NCBI GenBank assembly: GCA_902797495.1
Contig: CADBTH010000092.1
Coordinates: 1 to 22,552, forward strand
From: an uncultured Ruminococcus sp.
GTDB taxonomy: Bacteria; Bacillota; Clostridia; Oscillospirales; CAG-272
DNA: 22,552 bases
Reading direction: 5' to 3'
Part shown: positions 14,063 through 21,397 of the stretch, one piece after another
Layout of the letters: each line of letters starts with the position of its first letter
Position numbering within the stretch: position 1 is the first letter of the stretch
The notes under the pieces: model-generated
Told to the model about the DNA's origin: nothing
The model's database searches: none
Seen by the model: only the letters and a program-made list of their open reading frames with translations
Translations under genes and position numbers: made by a program

Positions 14063-15158
14063 CGGCGCCACCTCCGAACGGTTTCGGTAAAGTCAGTTTA
14101 TCAATGTACCATACGAGTAGATTCATAATAAGGATGGAGAATGAAGCGCCCTCGGCGTATGCGCCGAAGTACCTGATCAGCACCGTTATGACGCCGCATC
14201 CCACGCCGAATATCACCTTGCCCCACGGAGCGACGGGGGTCGTCGCGTAGTCGGTCGCCATGAATATCGCACAGAAGATCACGCCGCCCGAGAGCACCTC
14301 GGTGAGCATGGACTGGACGCCGTCGCCGGGGATCCTCGGGAAGATGAGTCCCGCGAGAGCTACGACCGCGATATACGCGACGGGCGTCTGCCACGAGATC
14401 ACGCGGCGGACGAGAAGATATACGCCGCCGATGATGAGGAAGAGCGCGGAGACTTCGCCGATACATCCGCCGACGTTGCCGATGAACAGATCGAATATAC
14501 TGTTCTGCGGAACGTCTCCCGCGGAGAGGACGGTCAGAGGAGTCGCGCTCGCCGTGATATCCGCGCCGGGCGACGAGAACACGCCGAATTTAACGCCGGC
14601 GTCGGTGAATACTTTCATTTCGTTCGGCCAGGCGATGAAGAGGAACGCCCTCGCCGCGAGAGCCGGGTTGACTATGTTCTTGCCGATACCTCCGAAGAGC
14701 CCCTTCACGACTACGATCGCGAAGAACGCTCCGAAGACGGGGAGCCAGTAAGGCGTTCCGACGGTCAGATTCATGGCGAGAAGCATTCCCGTGACGACCG
14801 CGGACAGATCCCGCACCGTGTTCGCGCGTCCGGTGATCTTCTGGAACAGATACTCGAACAGAACGCACGACGCGACGGAGATGACTCCGAGGACGAGCGC
14901 TCTCATGCCGAACACCAGCACGCCCCACGCGTAAGCGGGGATGAGCGCGATCACAACGTCGAGCATAATGGACGAGGTAGATATCGGAGACTTTATGTGC
15001 GGGCCGGAGGAGACCTTCAGAAGCTCGGGAAAATCGTATCTGCTCCCGTGCTCTATCTCCTCGGTCAGCGCCGCCTCCACGTCGCTCTCGAACTCTTCGC
15101 CGACGTCGAACTCGGTGTTGAGATCGGGAGCCGATTGATTCCTGTCAGTCTTTTTCAA
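14049..15158 (-). CDS. rnfD: Rnf complex membrane subunit RnfD (covalent FMN)
   Basis: RnfD is a membrane subunit with a covalently bound FMN. The start is uncertain: TTG 15167 is only two bases from the AAGGAGA site, so TTG 15158 is preferred (369 aa). No ATG is available near the start. An acidic N-terminal extension of about 45 residues (for example DVGEEFESDVEAALTEEIEH) precedes the first helix near residue 65. The motif DITASATPLT holds the flavinylated Thr206. Family segments include KNIVNPALAARAFLFIAWP, FIGNVGGCIGEVSAL and FMATDYATTPVAPWGK. The gene overlaps rnfG by 14 bases and follows rnfC by 33. Confidence 0.95.
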   Translation of the reverse strand: MKKTDRNQSAPDLNTEFDVGEEFESDVEAALTEEIEHGSRYDFPELLKVSSGPHIKSPISTSSIMLDVVIALIPAYAWGVLVFGMRALVLGVISVASCVLFEYLFQKITGRANTVRDLSAVVTGMLLAMNLTVGTPYWLPVFGAFFAIVVVKGLFGGIGKNIVNPALAARAFLFIAWPNEMKVFTDAGVKFGVFSSPGADITASATPLTVLSAGDVPQNSIFDLFIGNVGGCIGEVSALFLIIGGVYLLVRRVISWQTPVAYIAVVALAGLIFPRIPGDGVQSMLTEVLSGGVIFCAIFMATDYATTPVAPWGKVIFGVGCGVITVLIRYFGAYAEGASFSILIMNLLVWYIDKLTLPKPFGGGADVKK

Positions 15159-15191
15159 ATCAGTCAATTCTCCTTTCGTAAGAGGCCGCGC

Positions 15192-16514
15192 TCACTTTTT
15201 TGCGCGCGCTTTGTTCTTTATCTCGCTCTTCGCCAGCTTGAAGTACTGAACGAGCGGGATCGCCGCCGGACAACCGAAGGCGCATGAGCCGCACTCAACG
15301 CAGTTCATGACGTTGAATTTCTCGGCTTCTTCATAATTTTTGATTTTAATGGAAGCGACCATGTAGCACGGCGCGAGCCCGGAAGGACAAGCCTTGATGC
15401 ATCTGCCGCATCTGATGCAGTTCGACTCTTCCCTCATCTCGGTGAATTCCTCCGAGAAGATGAGGATGCCGGAGGTCGTCTTCGTCACGGGAAGGTCAGC
15501 CGACCACATCGCGTTGCCCATCATCGGACCGCCGTTTATCAGCTTGTCGGGCAGGAACGAGAGCCCACCGCAGAACTCGACGACGTCGCCGACGCTCGCT
15601 CCGATCGGAACGAGAACGTTAGAGGGGGAAGCGACGCAGTTGCCGTCGACCGTTACCGTTCTGTATATTGAAGGAAGTCCCTTTGCAAAAGCGTTGTAGA
15701 TAGCCGACAGAGTCTCGGCGTTGAATATCACGCATCCGAGGTCGGCGGGGAGTTTTCCTCTCGGCAGCTCCTTGCCGGTCAGAGCGTATATCAGCCGTCT
15801 CTCGTCGCCCTGCGGGTACTTCGTCTTAAGAGCGACGACCGAAAACGACGGATTCTTCTCGGCGAGCGCCTCCATCTTTTTGATAGCGAGCGGCTTGTTG
15901 TCCTCGATCGCCACGATGACCCTCGCGTTTCCGAGAGCGCGCATGACGATCTTCGCGCCGTTGACGATCTCCGTCGGACGCTCTATCATCAGTCTGTAGT
16001 TGCAGGTGAGGAAAGGCTCGCACTCGCAGCAGTTGACGATTACCGTCGTCGCCTTGCCTATCGCCGAGGCGATCTTCGCGTGTGCCGGGAAGCCCGCGCC
16101 GCCCATGCCGACGATGCCGGCTTCTCTCACGACTCCGATGATCTCCTCGGGAGTCGCCTCCGAGAGCTTCTTCGGGAAAGGCGCGATCGACGGGTCGACC
16201 GTGTTTTTATAATCGTTGGCGATAACGACGTGCTTTATCTGATTACCCCGCAGATCCGGAAGGACTTCGATCTTCTCGACCTTGCCCGAAACGGACGCGT
16301 GAACGGGCGCGCCGAGAGCGCCTTCCGGAACGTCGCCGATCTTCTGCCCTGCGTATACCTCGTCGCCCTTCTTGACGAGAGGTTCGCACGGAGCGCCGAT
16401 ATGCTGCGAGAGCGGTATCGACACCTTCTCGGGATTCGTGTACAGTTTGATGGGGCATTTTGCGGTATTCTTGTGTTCGCCGGGGTGTATACCGCCCTTG
16501 AAAGTTAATTTCAT
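15192..16514 (-). CDS. rnfC: Rnf complex subunit RnfC (NADH/FMN and two 4Fe-4S clusters)
   Basis: RnfC is the peripheral cytoplasmic subunit where NAD+ is reduced, related to NuoF and NqrA. The 440-aa product opens with the typical GGIHPGEHKNTAKCPI. The nucleotide/flavin region includes GIVGMGGAGFPAHAK and NCCECEPFLTCNY. GGPMMGNAMW lies in the middle. Two 4Fe-4S motifs are near the end: CIRCGRCIKACPSGLAPC and CVECGSCAFGCP. Its length is the short form without the long repeat tail of gamma-proteobacterial RnfC. It is the first gene of the operon; AGAGGT precedes ATG by eight bases and a strong promoter lies 40 bases upstream. Confidence 0.96.
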   Translation of the reverse strand: MKLTFKGGIHPGEHKNTAKCPIKLYTNPEKVSIPLSQHIGAPCEPLVKKGDEVYAGQKIGDVPEGALGAPVHASVSGKVEKIEVLPDLRGNQIKHVVIANDYKNTVDPSIAPFPKKLSEATPEEIIGVVREAGIVGMGGAGFPAHAKIASAIGKATTVIVNCCECEPFLTCNYRLMIERPTEIVNGAKIVMRALGNARVIVAIEDNKPLAIKKMEALAEKNPSFSVVALKTKYPQGDERRLIYALTGKELPRGKLPADLGCVIFNAETLSAIYNAFAKGLPSIYRTVTVDGNCVASPSNVLVPIGASVGDVVEFCGGLSFLPDKLINGGPMMGNAMWSADLPVTKTTSGILIFSEEFTEMREESNCIRCGRCIKACPSGLAPCYMVASIKIKNYEEAEKFNVMNCVECGSCAFGCPAAIPLVQYFKLAKSEIKNKARAKK

Positions 16515-16541
16515 AAAATGACCTCTGCCTCGTTAGTTCTT

Positions 16542-16559
16542 TATAATATAGATATTATA
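16542..16559. promoter_or_regulatory. 18-bp perfect palindrome over the rnf -10 box, candidate operator
   Basis: TATAATAT and ATATTATA are inverted 8-mers around a two-base centre. The palindrome covers the -10 box and the predicted transcription start, a position where a bound repressor would block the promoter. It does not look like a Rex site. AT-rich promoter sequence can form palindromes by chance, so it is a candidate only. Confidence 0.5.
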
Positions 16560-16582
16560 CAATACTACAGATAAAATTACAA
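16554..16582 (-). promoter_or_regulatory. Sigma-A promoter of the rnf operon
   Basis: On the minus strand, TTGTAA (16577-16582) and TATAAT (16554-16559) are 17 bases apart. The predicted start of transcription is near 16547, about 33 bases before the rnfC start codon. Confidence 0.82.
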
Positions 16583-16624
16583 GACCCGCGCGGGAAATTT
16601 TAATTAATTCTTTTTATTCTTCGG

Positions 16625-16665
16625 TGAAAAAACGGAAGATCCGCCGCGGAAACCCGCGGCGGATC
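16625..16665 (-). terminator. Terminator downstream of radA
   Basis: A 12-bp GC-rich stem (GATCCGCCGCGG at 16638-16649, CCGCGGCGGATC at 16654-16665) has a four-base loop. On the minus strand, six T follow five bases after the stem. It separates radA from the rnf operon. Confidence 0.75.
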
Positions 16666-16725
16666 GTTGTTATGCGCTTGTAAAATATAATGCTCGTCAT
16701 CTCCCGTTTTATGCAGATGACTATA

Positions 16726-18084
16726 TTATTTTGTCAGAAGCAGAAGTTCGTTGTATATACTGTTCATCGGTATGATCTCGGCTCCGTCGACCGATATCTT
16801 CGACGAGCCTCTCTTCGGTATCGCGATCTTCGTAAAGCCGAGGCGGTAAGCCTCCTTCGCCCTCTGTCCCGCGTAGGACACTGCGCGGAATTCTCCCGAC
16901 AGACCGATCTCTCCCATGACGATCAGATCCTTCGGAACGGCGATATCCTTCATGCTCGACATGACCGCCATTGCGACGGCGGCGTCGACCGCCGGCTCGT
17001 CGATCTTCAGTCCGCCGACGACGTTGAGATACACGTCGCACCCGGACAGTCTCAGCCCCAGCCTCTTCTCGAGGACGGCGAGGAGCAGGCACATCCTGTT
17101 GTAGTCAAGTCCGTCCGCGGTCCTCTTCGGATTCGGGTAAACGCTCGGAACGACGAGCGCCTGTATCTCCGCGACGAGAGGTCTCGTTCCCTCGAGAACG
17201 CACACCGCGCAGCTGCCCGATACTCCCTCGGGTCTGCCCGCGAGCAGCATCTCGGACGGGTTTGCGACCTCCGTCAGCCCCGCGTCCGTCATATCGAAAA
17301 CGCCGATCTCGTTCGTCGAGCCGTATCTGTTCTTGATAGCCCTGATGATCCTGTGGCTCTGAGTACGCTCGCCCTCGAAATAGAGCACCGCGTCTACCAT
17401 GTGCTCGAGCACCTTCGGGCCCGCGATCCCGCCCTCCTTGTTGACGTGACCGACAAGGATCACCGACACGCCGTCGCGCTTCGCGCGGTCCATTATGACC
17501 GAGGCGCACTCCCTCACCTGCGCGATGCTTCCCGCGACGGAGGACGAGCGCTCCGAATTCATAGTCTGTATCGAGTCTATTATAAGAACGTCAGGCGAGA
17601 CTTTTTCATATTCGGATATGACAGCCTCTACAGAGGTCTCCGTCAGAACGAACATCCCGGACGGGGCGACCGAGAGCCTGTCCGCTCTGATCTTGAGCTG
17701 ACCCTTCGATTCCTCTCCCGAAACGTAGAGTATCTTTTTCGCGTCTCCCATCTTTCCGCAGAGCTGCATGAGAAGGGTCGACTTGCCGATGCCCGGTTCT
17801 CCGGCGAGCAGAACGACCGAACCCGTGACGAGTCCGCCGCCGAGAACGCGGTCGAGCTCTCCGATACCGGTCAGAGTCCTCTCGCTGTCTGTCTTCTTCA
17901 TCTCTGAAAAGCGCACGGCGCTGTCTCCCCTCGTCACGGCGGACGAGCCCTTCGTCTCCTTGCCCTTCGTGAAAGTCTCCTCGACGAAAGTGTTCCAGCT
18001 TCCGCACTCGGGACATTTTCCCTGCCACTTCGGCGACTGGTAGTCGCACTCCGAGCAGACGAATATCTTCTTTACTCCTGCCAT
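16726..18084 (-). CDS. radA: DNA repair protein RadA (Sms)
   Basis: RadA is a RecA-related ATPase that helps branch migration during homologous recombination. The 452-aa product has an N-terminal zinc finger (C10, C13, C24, C27). The ATPase core has Walker A GEPGIGKST (95-103) and Walker B VLIIDSIQT. The RadA-specific motif KNRYGSTNEIG is at 251-261. The C-terminal part is the Lon-like domain (VGGLKIDEPAVDAAVAMAVM, GEIGLSGEFRAV). GGAGG lies eight bases before ATG. All family landmarks are intact and the length is normal. Confidence 0.97.
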   Translation of the reverse strand: MAGVKKIFVCSECDYQSPKWQGKCPECGSWNTFVEETFTKGKETKGSSAVTRGDSAVRFSEMKKTDSERTLTGIGELDRVLGGGLVTGSVVLLAGEPGIGKSTLLMQLCGKMGDAKKILYVSGEESKGQLKIRADRLSVAPSGMFVLTETSVEAVISEYEKVSPDVLIIDSIQTMNSERSSSVAGSIAQVRECASVIMDRAKRDGVSVILVGHVNKEGGIAGPKVLEHMVDAVLYFEGERTQSHRIIRAIKNRYGSTNEIGVFDMTDAGLTEVANPSEMLLAGRPEGVSGSCAVCVLEGTRPLVAEIQALVVPSVYPNPKRTADGLDYNRMCLLLAVLEKRLGLRLSGCDVYLNVVGGLKIDEPAVDAAVAMAVMSSMKDIAVPKDLIVMGEIGLSGEFRAVSYAGQRAKEAYRLGFTKIAIPKRGSSKISVDGAEIIPMNSIYNELLLLTK

Positions 18085-18102
18085 GGCGTACCTCCGGGAC
18101 GG

Positions 18103-18118
18103 CGTGATTCATATCACA
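18103..18118. promoter_or_regulatory. CRP/FNR-like inverted repeat at the radA transcription start
   Basis: On the minus strand the sequence is TGTGA, six bases, then TCACG, one base away from the TGTGA-N6-TCACA pattern bound by CRP-family regulators. It straddles the predicted radA transcription start (near 18115), so a bound protein would repress. No CRP-family gene is in the window. Confidence 0.35.
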
Positions 18119-18121
18119 AAG

Positions 18122-18150
18122 ATTATACCACGCCCGATGAAAAAAATCAA
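18122..18150 (-). promoter_or_regulatory. Promoter of radA
   Basis: On the minus strand, TTGATT (18145-18150) and TATAAT (18122-18127) are 17 bases apart, with TG one base before the -10 box (extended -10). The -35 box overlaps the stop codon of the upstream amidase gene. Confidence 0.75.
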
Positions 18151-18923
18151 TATCCCGCACCGCTTAACATAAACTTCGCGCACTCCGAGAACAGTACTCC
18201 CGAGAGCCGCCGTCTGTATCCCGGATCGGCAAGGCGCGAGAGATCGTCCGGATTTGAGAGAAAACCGCACTCGACGAGCACCGCGGGGATCTTTGCACGG
18301 TGCAGAACGTAGATCGCCGACGCCGCCCTCTTTACCTCCCGGCCGTTTTCCGGGTCGAGATGCTCGCGGGAGGCCGACTGTATCATTCTCGCCAGCTCCT
18401 CGCTGCCGTCGACGCGGGGCGCGTACCAGACCTGAAGCCCGGAGTACGCGGGGTCTGAAAACTTGTTCTGGTGTATCGAGAGAAAGACGGCGCCTCCCTC
18501 CTCCTTCGCAAACCTCACTCTGTTCTTCAGGTCGAACGCCTTCTTCCTGCCCGTGTAGTCTTCGAGATCTCCGTACATATCGTAGAGCGCGCGGTCGTCC
18601 CTTCTCGTCGCAGAGGCGGGAACGCCCGTCAGAGCGCAGAGATAATACACGTTCTCGGAAACTGCGAGATTCACGTCCTTCTCAAGCGTCTCGCCCGACG
18701 ACGACCCTCCGTCCTCTCCGCCGTGTCCCGCGTCTATGATGATCCGCGGCAGAGTATCGGAGGATACGACCGGTATCAGCTTTCCCTCTCCCGACAGCTC
18801 CGAAAAATAATTCGTGAGGGCGACCGCGATGAAATACGACGCCGCGGCGAATACCGCGACGAAGACGAGAAGCCCCGCCATGAATTTCAACAATCCGTAT
18901 CTGTCAGCGCCGACCTTTTCCAT
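18147..18923 (-). CDS. N-acetylmuramoyl-L-alanine amidase, Amidase_3 family, CwlD-like
   Basis: This is a zinc amidase that cuts the bond between MurNAc and L-Ala in peptidoglycan. ATG 18923 is used because GGAGG lies five bases before it; the open frame continues 23 codons upstream through the promoter region and the terminator of the previous gene. The 258-aa product has one N-terminal membrane helix (about 12-37). The catalytic domain (59-255) carries His67 (DAGHGGEDGG), Glu81 (LEKDVNLAVSE), His151 (FLSIHQNKF) and the catalytic Glu218 (VLVECGFLSNPDD). Size, anchor and the RKKAFDLKNRVRFA segment resemble CwlD, which makes muramic lactam in spore cortex. No other sporulation gene is nearby, so the spore role is only inferred. 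A TATAAT at 18952-18957 (minus) may serve as its -10 box. Confidence 0.9.
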   Translation of the reverse strand: MEKVGADRYGLLKFMAGLLVFVAVFAAASYFIAVALTNYFSELSGEGKLIPVVSSDTLPRIIIDAGHGGEDGGSSSGETLEKDVNLAVSENVYYLCALTGVPASATRRDDRALYDMYGDLEDYTGRKKAFDLKNRVRFAKEEGGAVFLSIHQNKFSDPAYSGLQVWYAPRVDGSEELARMIQSASREHLDPENGREVKRAASAIYVLHRAKIPAVLVECGFLSNPDDLSRLADPGYRRRLSGVLFSECAKFMLSGAGY

Positions 18924-18955
18924 ACGCTCCTCCGATAATGTTCTTCGGAAGATTA

Positions 18956-18990
18956 TATGCAAAAAGCCCGGCGCGGATGATGCGCCGGGC
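18956..18990 (-). terminator. Terminator after the trigger-factor-like gene
   Basis: A 9-bp GC stem (GCCCGGCGC at 18966-18974 with GCGCCGGGC at 18982-18990) is followed, on the minus strand, directly by TTTTTG. It is 17 bases past the stop of the upstream gene. Confidence 0.85.
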
Positions 18991-19007
18991 AAATGCTCTT
19001 TATTCCG

Positions 19008-20456
19008 TTATTCTTCGCCCTTATCTTCTCCGTCGGAAGACGCGTCGCGCCGAGCGTGCTTCTTGTTCGCGCGCCTCATTTCGCGTCTGATCCTTCTCTT
19101 CTCCTCGAGAGCGGCGAGCTCAGCTTCGTGAGCCTTCTTCGACTTGACCGCCTTCGAGAGCTTCACGCACAGAACGGCGATCAGAGCGAGCGCGGCGGCG
19201 CACGCGCCGACGAGCACCCACGTGAGGATATCGCCCGCGCCCTCCGGGTCGTTGAAGTCGATCATATCCTTCTGATCCAGCTCGTACTTGCCATCGTGCT
19301 TGTTCTTATAGTACTCGGCGGCGTCGATCTTTGTCGCGGACGCGGCGACGAGCTCCCTCGCCTTGTTCATCACGAGCTGCTCCTTAAAGAGCTGCACCGA
19401 GCCGAAGTCGCTCTTCACGACCTTCTCGCAGGTTTCGACGTCTGTGATCTGAAGATAGCTGCAGTAGTCGAGAAGCTCGTTCTGATACTCCTGATCCGTC
19501 AGCGTAACGCCCTCGCATCTCGCGATCAGCATAAGGATCATAGCCTCCTTCACGTACGTTCTCGCGTACGGCTCGAGGTAGTTGTCGTAGAAATCGGCGT
19601 TGTCCTTATAACCGAGACTCTTTACATATTCGTCAAAAGTCATTTCCGCGCCTTCCGCGCGCTCGTTGTACGCGTTCATAACGCTGTCTCTGACGCTGTT
19701 CAGCTCTTTACCGGGATACTTGTAAACGAGAGAGTTGTCGAAGAGGTACTCCCACGTGAGATCTACCTCGTAATTCTCGAAGTTCAGCTCCATGTCGTGA
19801 GTGAGCTGAGTCCTGATCTCGTCGTCGTACTCGGCGACGCTGGCAAAGCCGTAGTGCTCCGAGACGAACTCGTCCGTGTAGCCGGAAAAGTCATCGCCGA
19901 AGTCCATTCTTCTCACGTGTTCGACCTTGATCGTGAATGTGCCGCTCTTTCCGGAGCTCGGAAGATCCTTCAGATACGGCTCGGGGAACGTGAACTCGAC
20001 CGTCTTTTCATCCCCCGGCTTCATTCCGACGATAGCGTCGTCGATCTCGGGAACTCCGAAGCTGTGCGTGCCGACGAACACCGACGTTCTCGAATTGTCG
20101 ACCGACGAATCGAACGGCTGATAGTTCATCCCCTCGACCTCGCACGAATAAGCGCAGTCGATGAAATCGTATTTTTGACACGGCTCGTTGACTCTCTCTT
20201 CGGGAGTGAAGTAAGCCTGCTTGAGAACTCTGTTGTCCGCGACCTCCTCGTCCGTCGGCGTATAGGAGATATCGGGGATCTCGATGCCGTGATACTCGGG
20301 GATCGCAACGTATTCCGTCAGATCGTAATCGTAGTTCTCGCCCGTACGGTCATATGAATCGTAGGCGCTCTTCAGTCCTCCGCAGGAAGCGAGGAAGACG
20401 ACGGAGAGCGACGCGACGAGTACGAGAGATACGATGCGCGAAATGTTTCTTTTCAT
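19008..20456 (-). CDS. Surface trigger-factor-like lipoprotein with C-terminal membrane helix
   Basis: This 482-aa protein looks like a trigger factor moved outside the cell. A signal peptide ends in the lipobox FLASC, with Cys25 as the predicted lipidated residue. An FKBP-like isomerase domain covers about 95-182, with the trigger-factor hallmarks IDDAIVGMKPGDEKTVEFTF and FTIKVEHVRR. A helical C-terminal chaperone-like part follows (SVAEYDDEIRTQL, then MTFDEYVKSLGY). Residues about 410-432 form a membrane helix, followed by a strongly basic tail (SKAVKSKK, EEKRRIRREMRRANKKHARR) and a short acidic end. The basic tail suits a cytoplasmic end, so the protein would be held by both a lipid and a helix. 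It has no N-terminal ribosome-binding domain of true Tig. It probably assists folding of exported proteins; function is inferred. Confidence 0.82.
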   Translation of the reverse strand: MKRNISRIVSLVLVASLSVVFLASCGGLKSAYDSYDRTGENYDYDLTEYVAIPEYHGIEIPDISYTPTDEEVADNRVLKQAYFTPEERVNEPCQKYDFIDCAYSCEVEGMNYQPFDSSVDNSRTSVFVGTHSFGVPEIDDAIVGMKPGDEKTVEFTFPEPYLKDLPSSGKSGTFTIKVEHVRRMDFGDDFSGYTDEFVSEHYGFASVAEYDDEIRTQLTHDMELNFENYEVDLTWEYLFDNSLVYKYPGKELNSVRDSVMNAYNERAEGAEMTFDEYVKSLGYKDNADFYDNYLEPYARTYVKEAMILMLIARCEGVTLTDQEYQNELLDYCSYLQITDVETCEKVVKSDFGSVQLFKEQLVMNKARELVAASATKIDAAEYYKNKHDGKYELDQKDMIDFNDPEGAGDILTWVLVGACAAALALIAVLCVKLSKAVKSKKAHEAELAALEEKRRIRREMRRANKKHARRDASSDGEDKGEE

Positions 20457-20476
20457 TTTTCACCTCTTGAAGTACC

Positions 20477-20495
20477 GCCGACGGGAACAGTCGGC
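20477..20495 (-). other. Small hairpin in the leader of the trigger-factor-like gene
   Basis: GCCGAC (20477-20482) and GTCGGC (20490-20495) can pair over seven bases. It falls between the predicted transcription start and the AGAGGTG ribosome site; there is no U-tract. Confidence 0.45.
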
Positions 20496-20507
20496 ATTGT
20501 AACGATA

Positions 20508-20536
20508 ATTATATCATATAAATCGGGGTTTGTCAC
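20508..20536 (-). promoter_or_regulatory. Promoter of the trigger-factor-like gene
   Basis: On the minus strand, GTGACA (20531-20536) and TATAAT (20508-20513) are 17 bases apart. The -35 box overlaps the stop codon of the upstream membrane-protein gene. Confidence 0.78.
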
Positions 20537-21270
20537 CTGTTTTTGAGATTTTTATCCGCGCTTCTTTTAAACAGTCCGGAGAGGAGCGCGAAGAGGAGCA
20601 CGACGGCGCCGTACGTGATGACGCCGTACTTCAGAAGGATATAAAAATAATCCGCGGCGATATTGCTCTTTTCGACCGCGGTGACGTCGTCGTAAGACGC
20701 GAAGAACGAGAATGCGACGTAGGTCTGATACGCAAGCTGACCGAGGGTGACCGTCCCTGTGAAAACGAGAGGCGGAAAAGTTTTTACCCTTCCCGACTCC
20801 GCGCCGTACTTCGATACGGTGCGTACGGAGAAAGCCGCCGTCAGAAAGAGCGCGGCGCAGGCGAAAAGCGCGTCGGAACCGACCCTCACGTAAGCCTCCG
20901 CTCCGGCGCCCGACGAGAAAGTCCTGACGTTCGTCGAAACGCTGTATACGACGTAAAAGATCCTGTCCGCGAGAATGGCCGCCGAAAAGAGAGACGCGGC
21001 GGCGAACGCCGTCTTCTCTTTTCCGTATGCCGCCGAGAATATGACCGCTCCGCCCGCGAACGCGAGCGCGCCGAGAGACAGAAGGACCGAGGCGATCGAA
21101 CAAGCCTCTGCCGCGGCGCCGGACGCGAGCGCGTCCGCGCGAAGAGATGCGGCGCGTATATCGAGGAAGCGGCTCGCCGCGACGGCGGCGAGGAATATGA
21201 GCGCAAAAACCGCGCAGGTCTTCGCCGTGCAGCGCGGCGCCGCGCCGTTGTCATATGACGAGTCTTTCAT
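20533..21270 (-). CDS. Unknown six-helix membrane protein
   Basis: I do not recognise this 245-aa protein. About six hydrophobic helices can be seen, near residues 15-35, 53-78, 83-108, 122-146, 165-188 and 207-230, separated by short loops. The N-terminus is short and the C-terminus ends in the basic FKRSADKNLKNR. No catalytic or transporter motif is visible. Composition is very rich in Ala, and the frame is supported by a GGAG site six bases before ATG 21270. A TTG two codons upstream (21276) would abut that site and is rejected. It is transcribed towards the trigger-factor-like gene, whose promoter starts at its stop codon. Confidence 0.75.
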   Translation of the reverse strand: MKDSSYDNGAAPRCTAKTCAVFALIFLAAVAASRFLDIRAASLRADALASGAAAEACSIASVLLSLGALAFAGGAVIFSAAYGKEKTAFAAASLFSAAILADRIFYVVYSVSTNVRTFSSGAGAEAYVRVGSDALFACAALFLTAAFSVRTVSKYGAESGRVKTFPPLVFTGTVTLGQLAYQTYVAFSFFASYDDVTAVEKSNIAADYFYILLKYGVITYGAVVLLFALLSGLFKRSADKNLKNR

Positions 21271-21397
21271 GATCAACTCCGTTTCTGTTTTCTTCTATTA
21301 ATATACCACATCCCGCGGAAGATTTGTAGGTATTTTTGTAAATTTGCGGAATAATCCGCTCAGCGTTTCATAAAGTTTAAAAAACGGAGGTGATACC
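21271..21397. other. Divergent intergenic region without a clear promoter
   Basis: This gap lies between the leftward membrane-protein gene and the rightward peptidase gene. It must hold promoters for both, but I find no convincing -35/-10 pair. TATATT on the minus strand (21300-21305) is a possible -10 box. A small inverted repeat GCGGA-ATAA-TCCGC is at 21346-21359. Confidence 0.4.

Noticed and set aside
16542..16559. Rex redox-repressor site on the rnf promoter
   Set aside because: The Rex consensus TTGTTAA-N4-TTAACAA is not matched; only AT-rich symmetry is shared.
16690..17907. 405-codon open frame on the plus strand, opposite radA
   Set aside because: Antisense shadow of radA, whose motifs are all intact.
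18924..18992. 23-codon N-terminal extension of the amidase
   Set aside because: It runs through the upstream terminator and ribosome site; GGAGG supports ATG 18923.
18993..20357. 454-codon open frame on the plus strand, opposite the trigger-factor-like gene
   Set aside because: Antisense shadow of a GC-rich gene; the minus-strand protein has a lipobox, an FKBP domain and a good ribosome site, while this frame has no recognisable motif.
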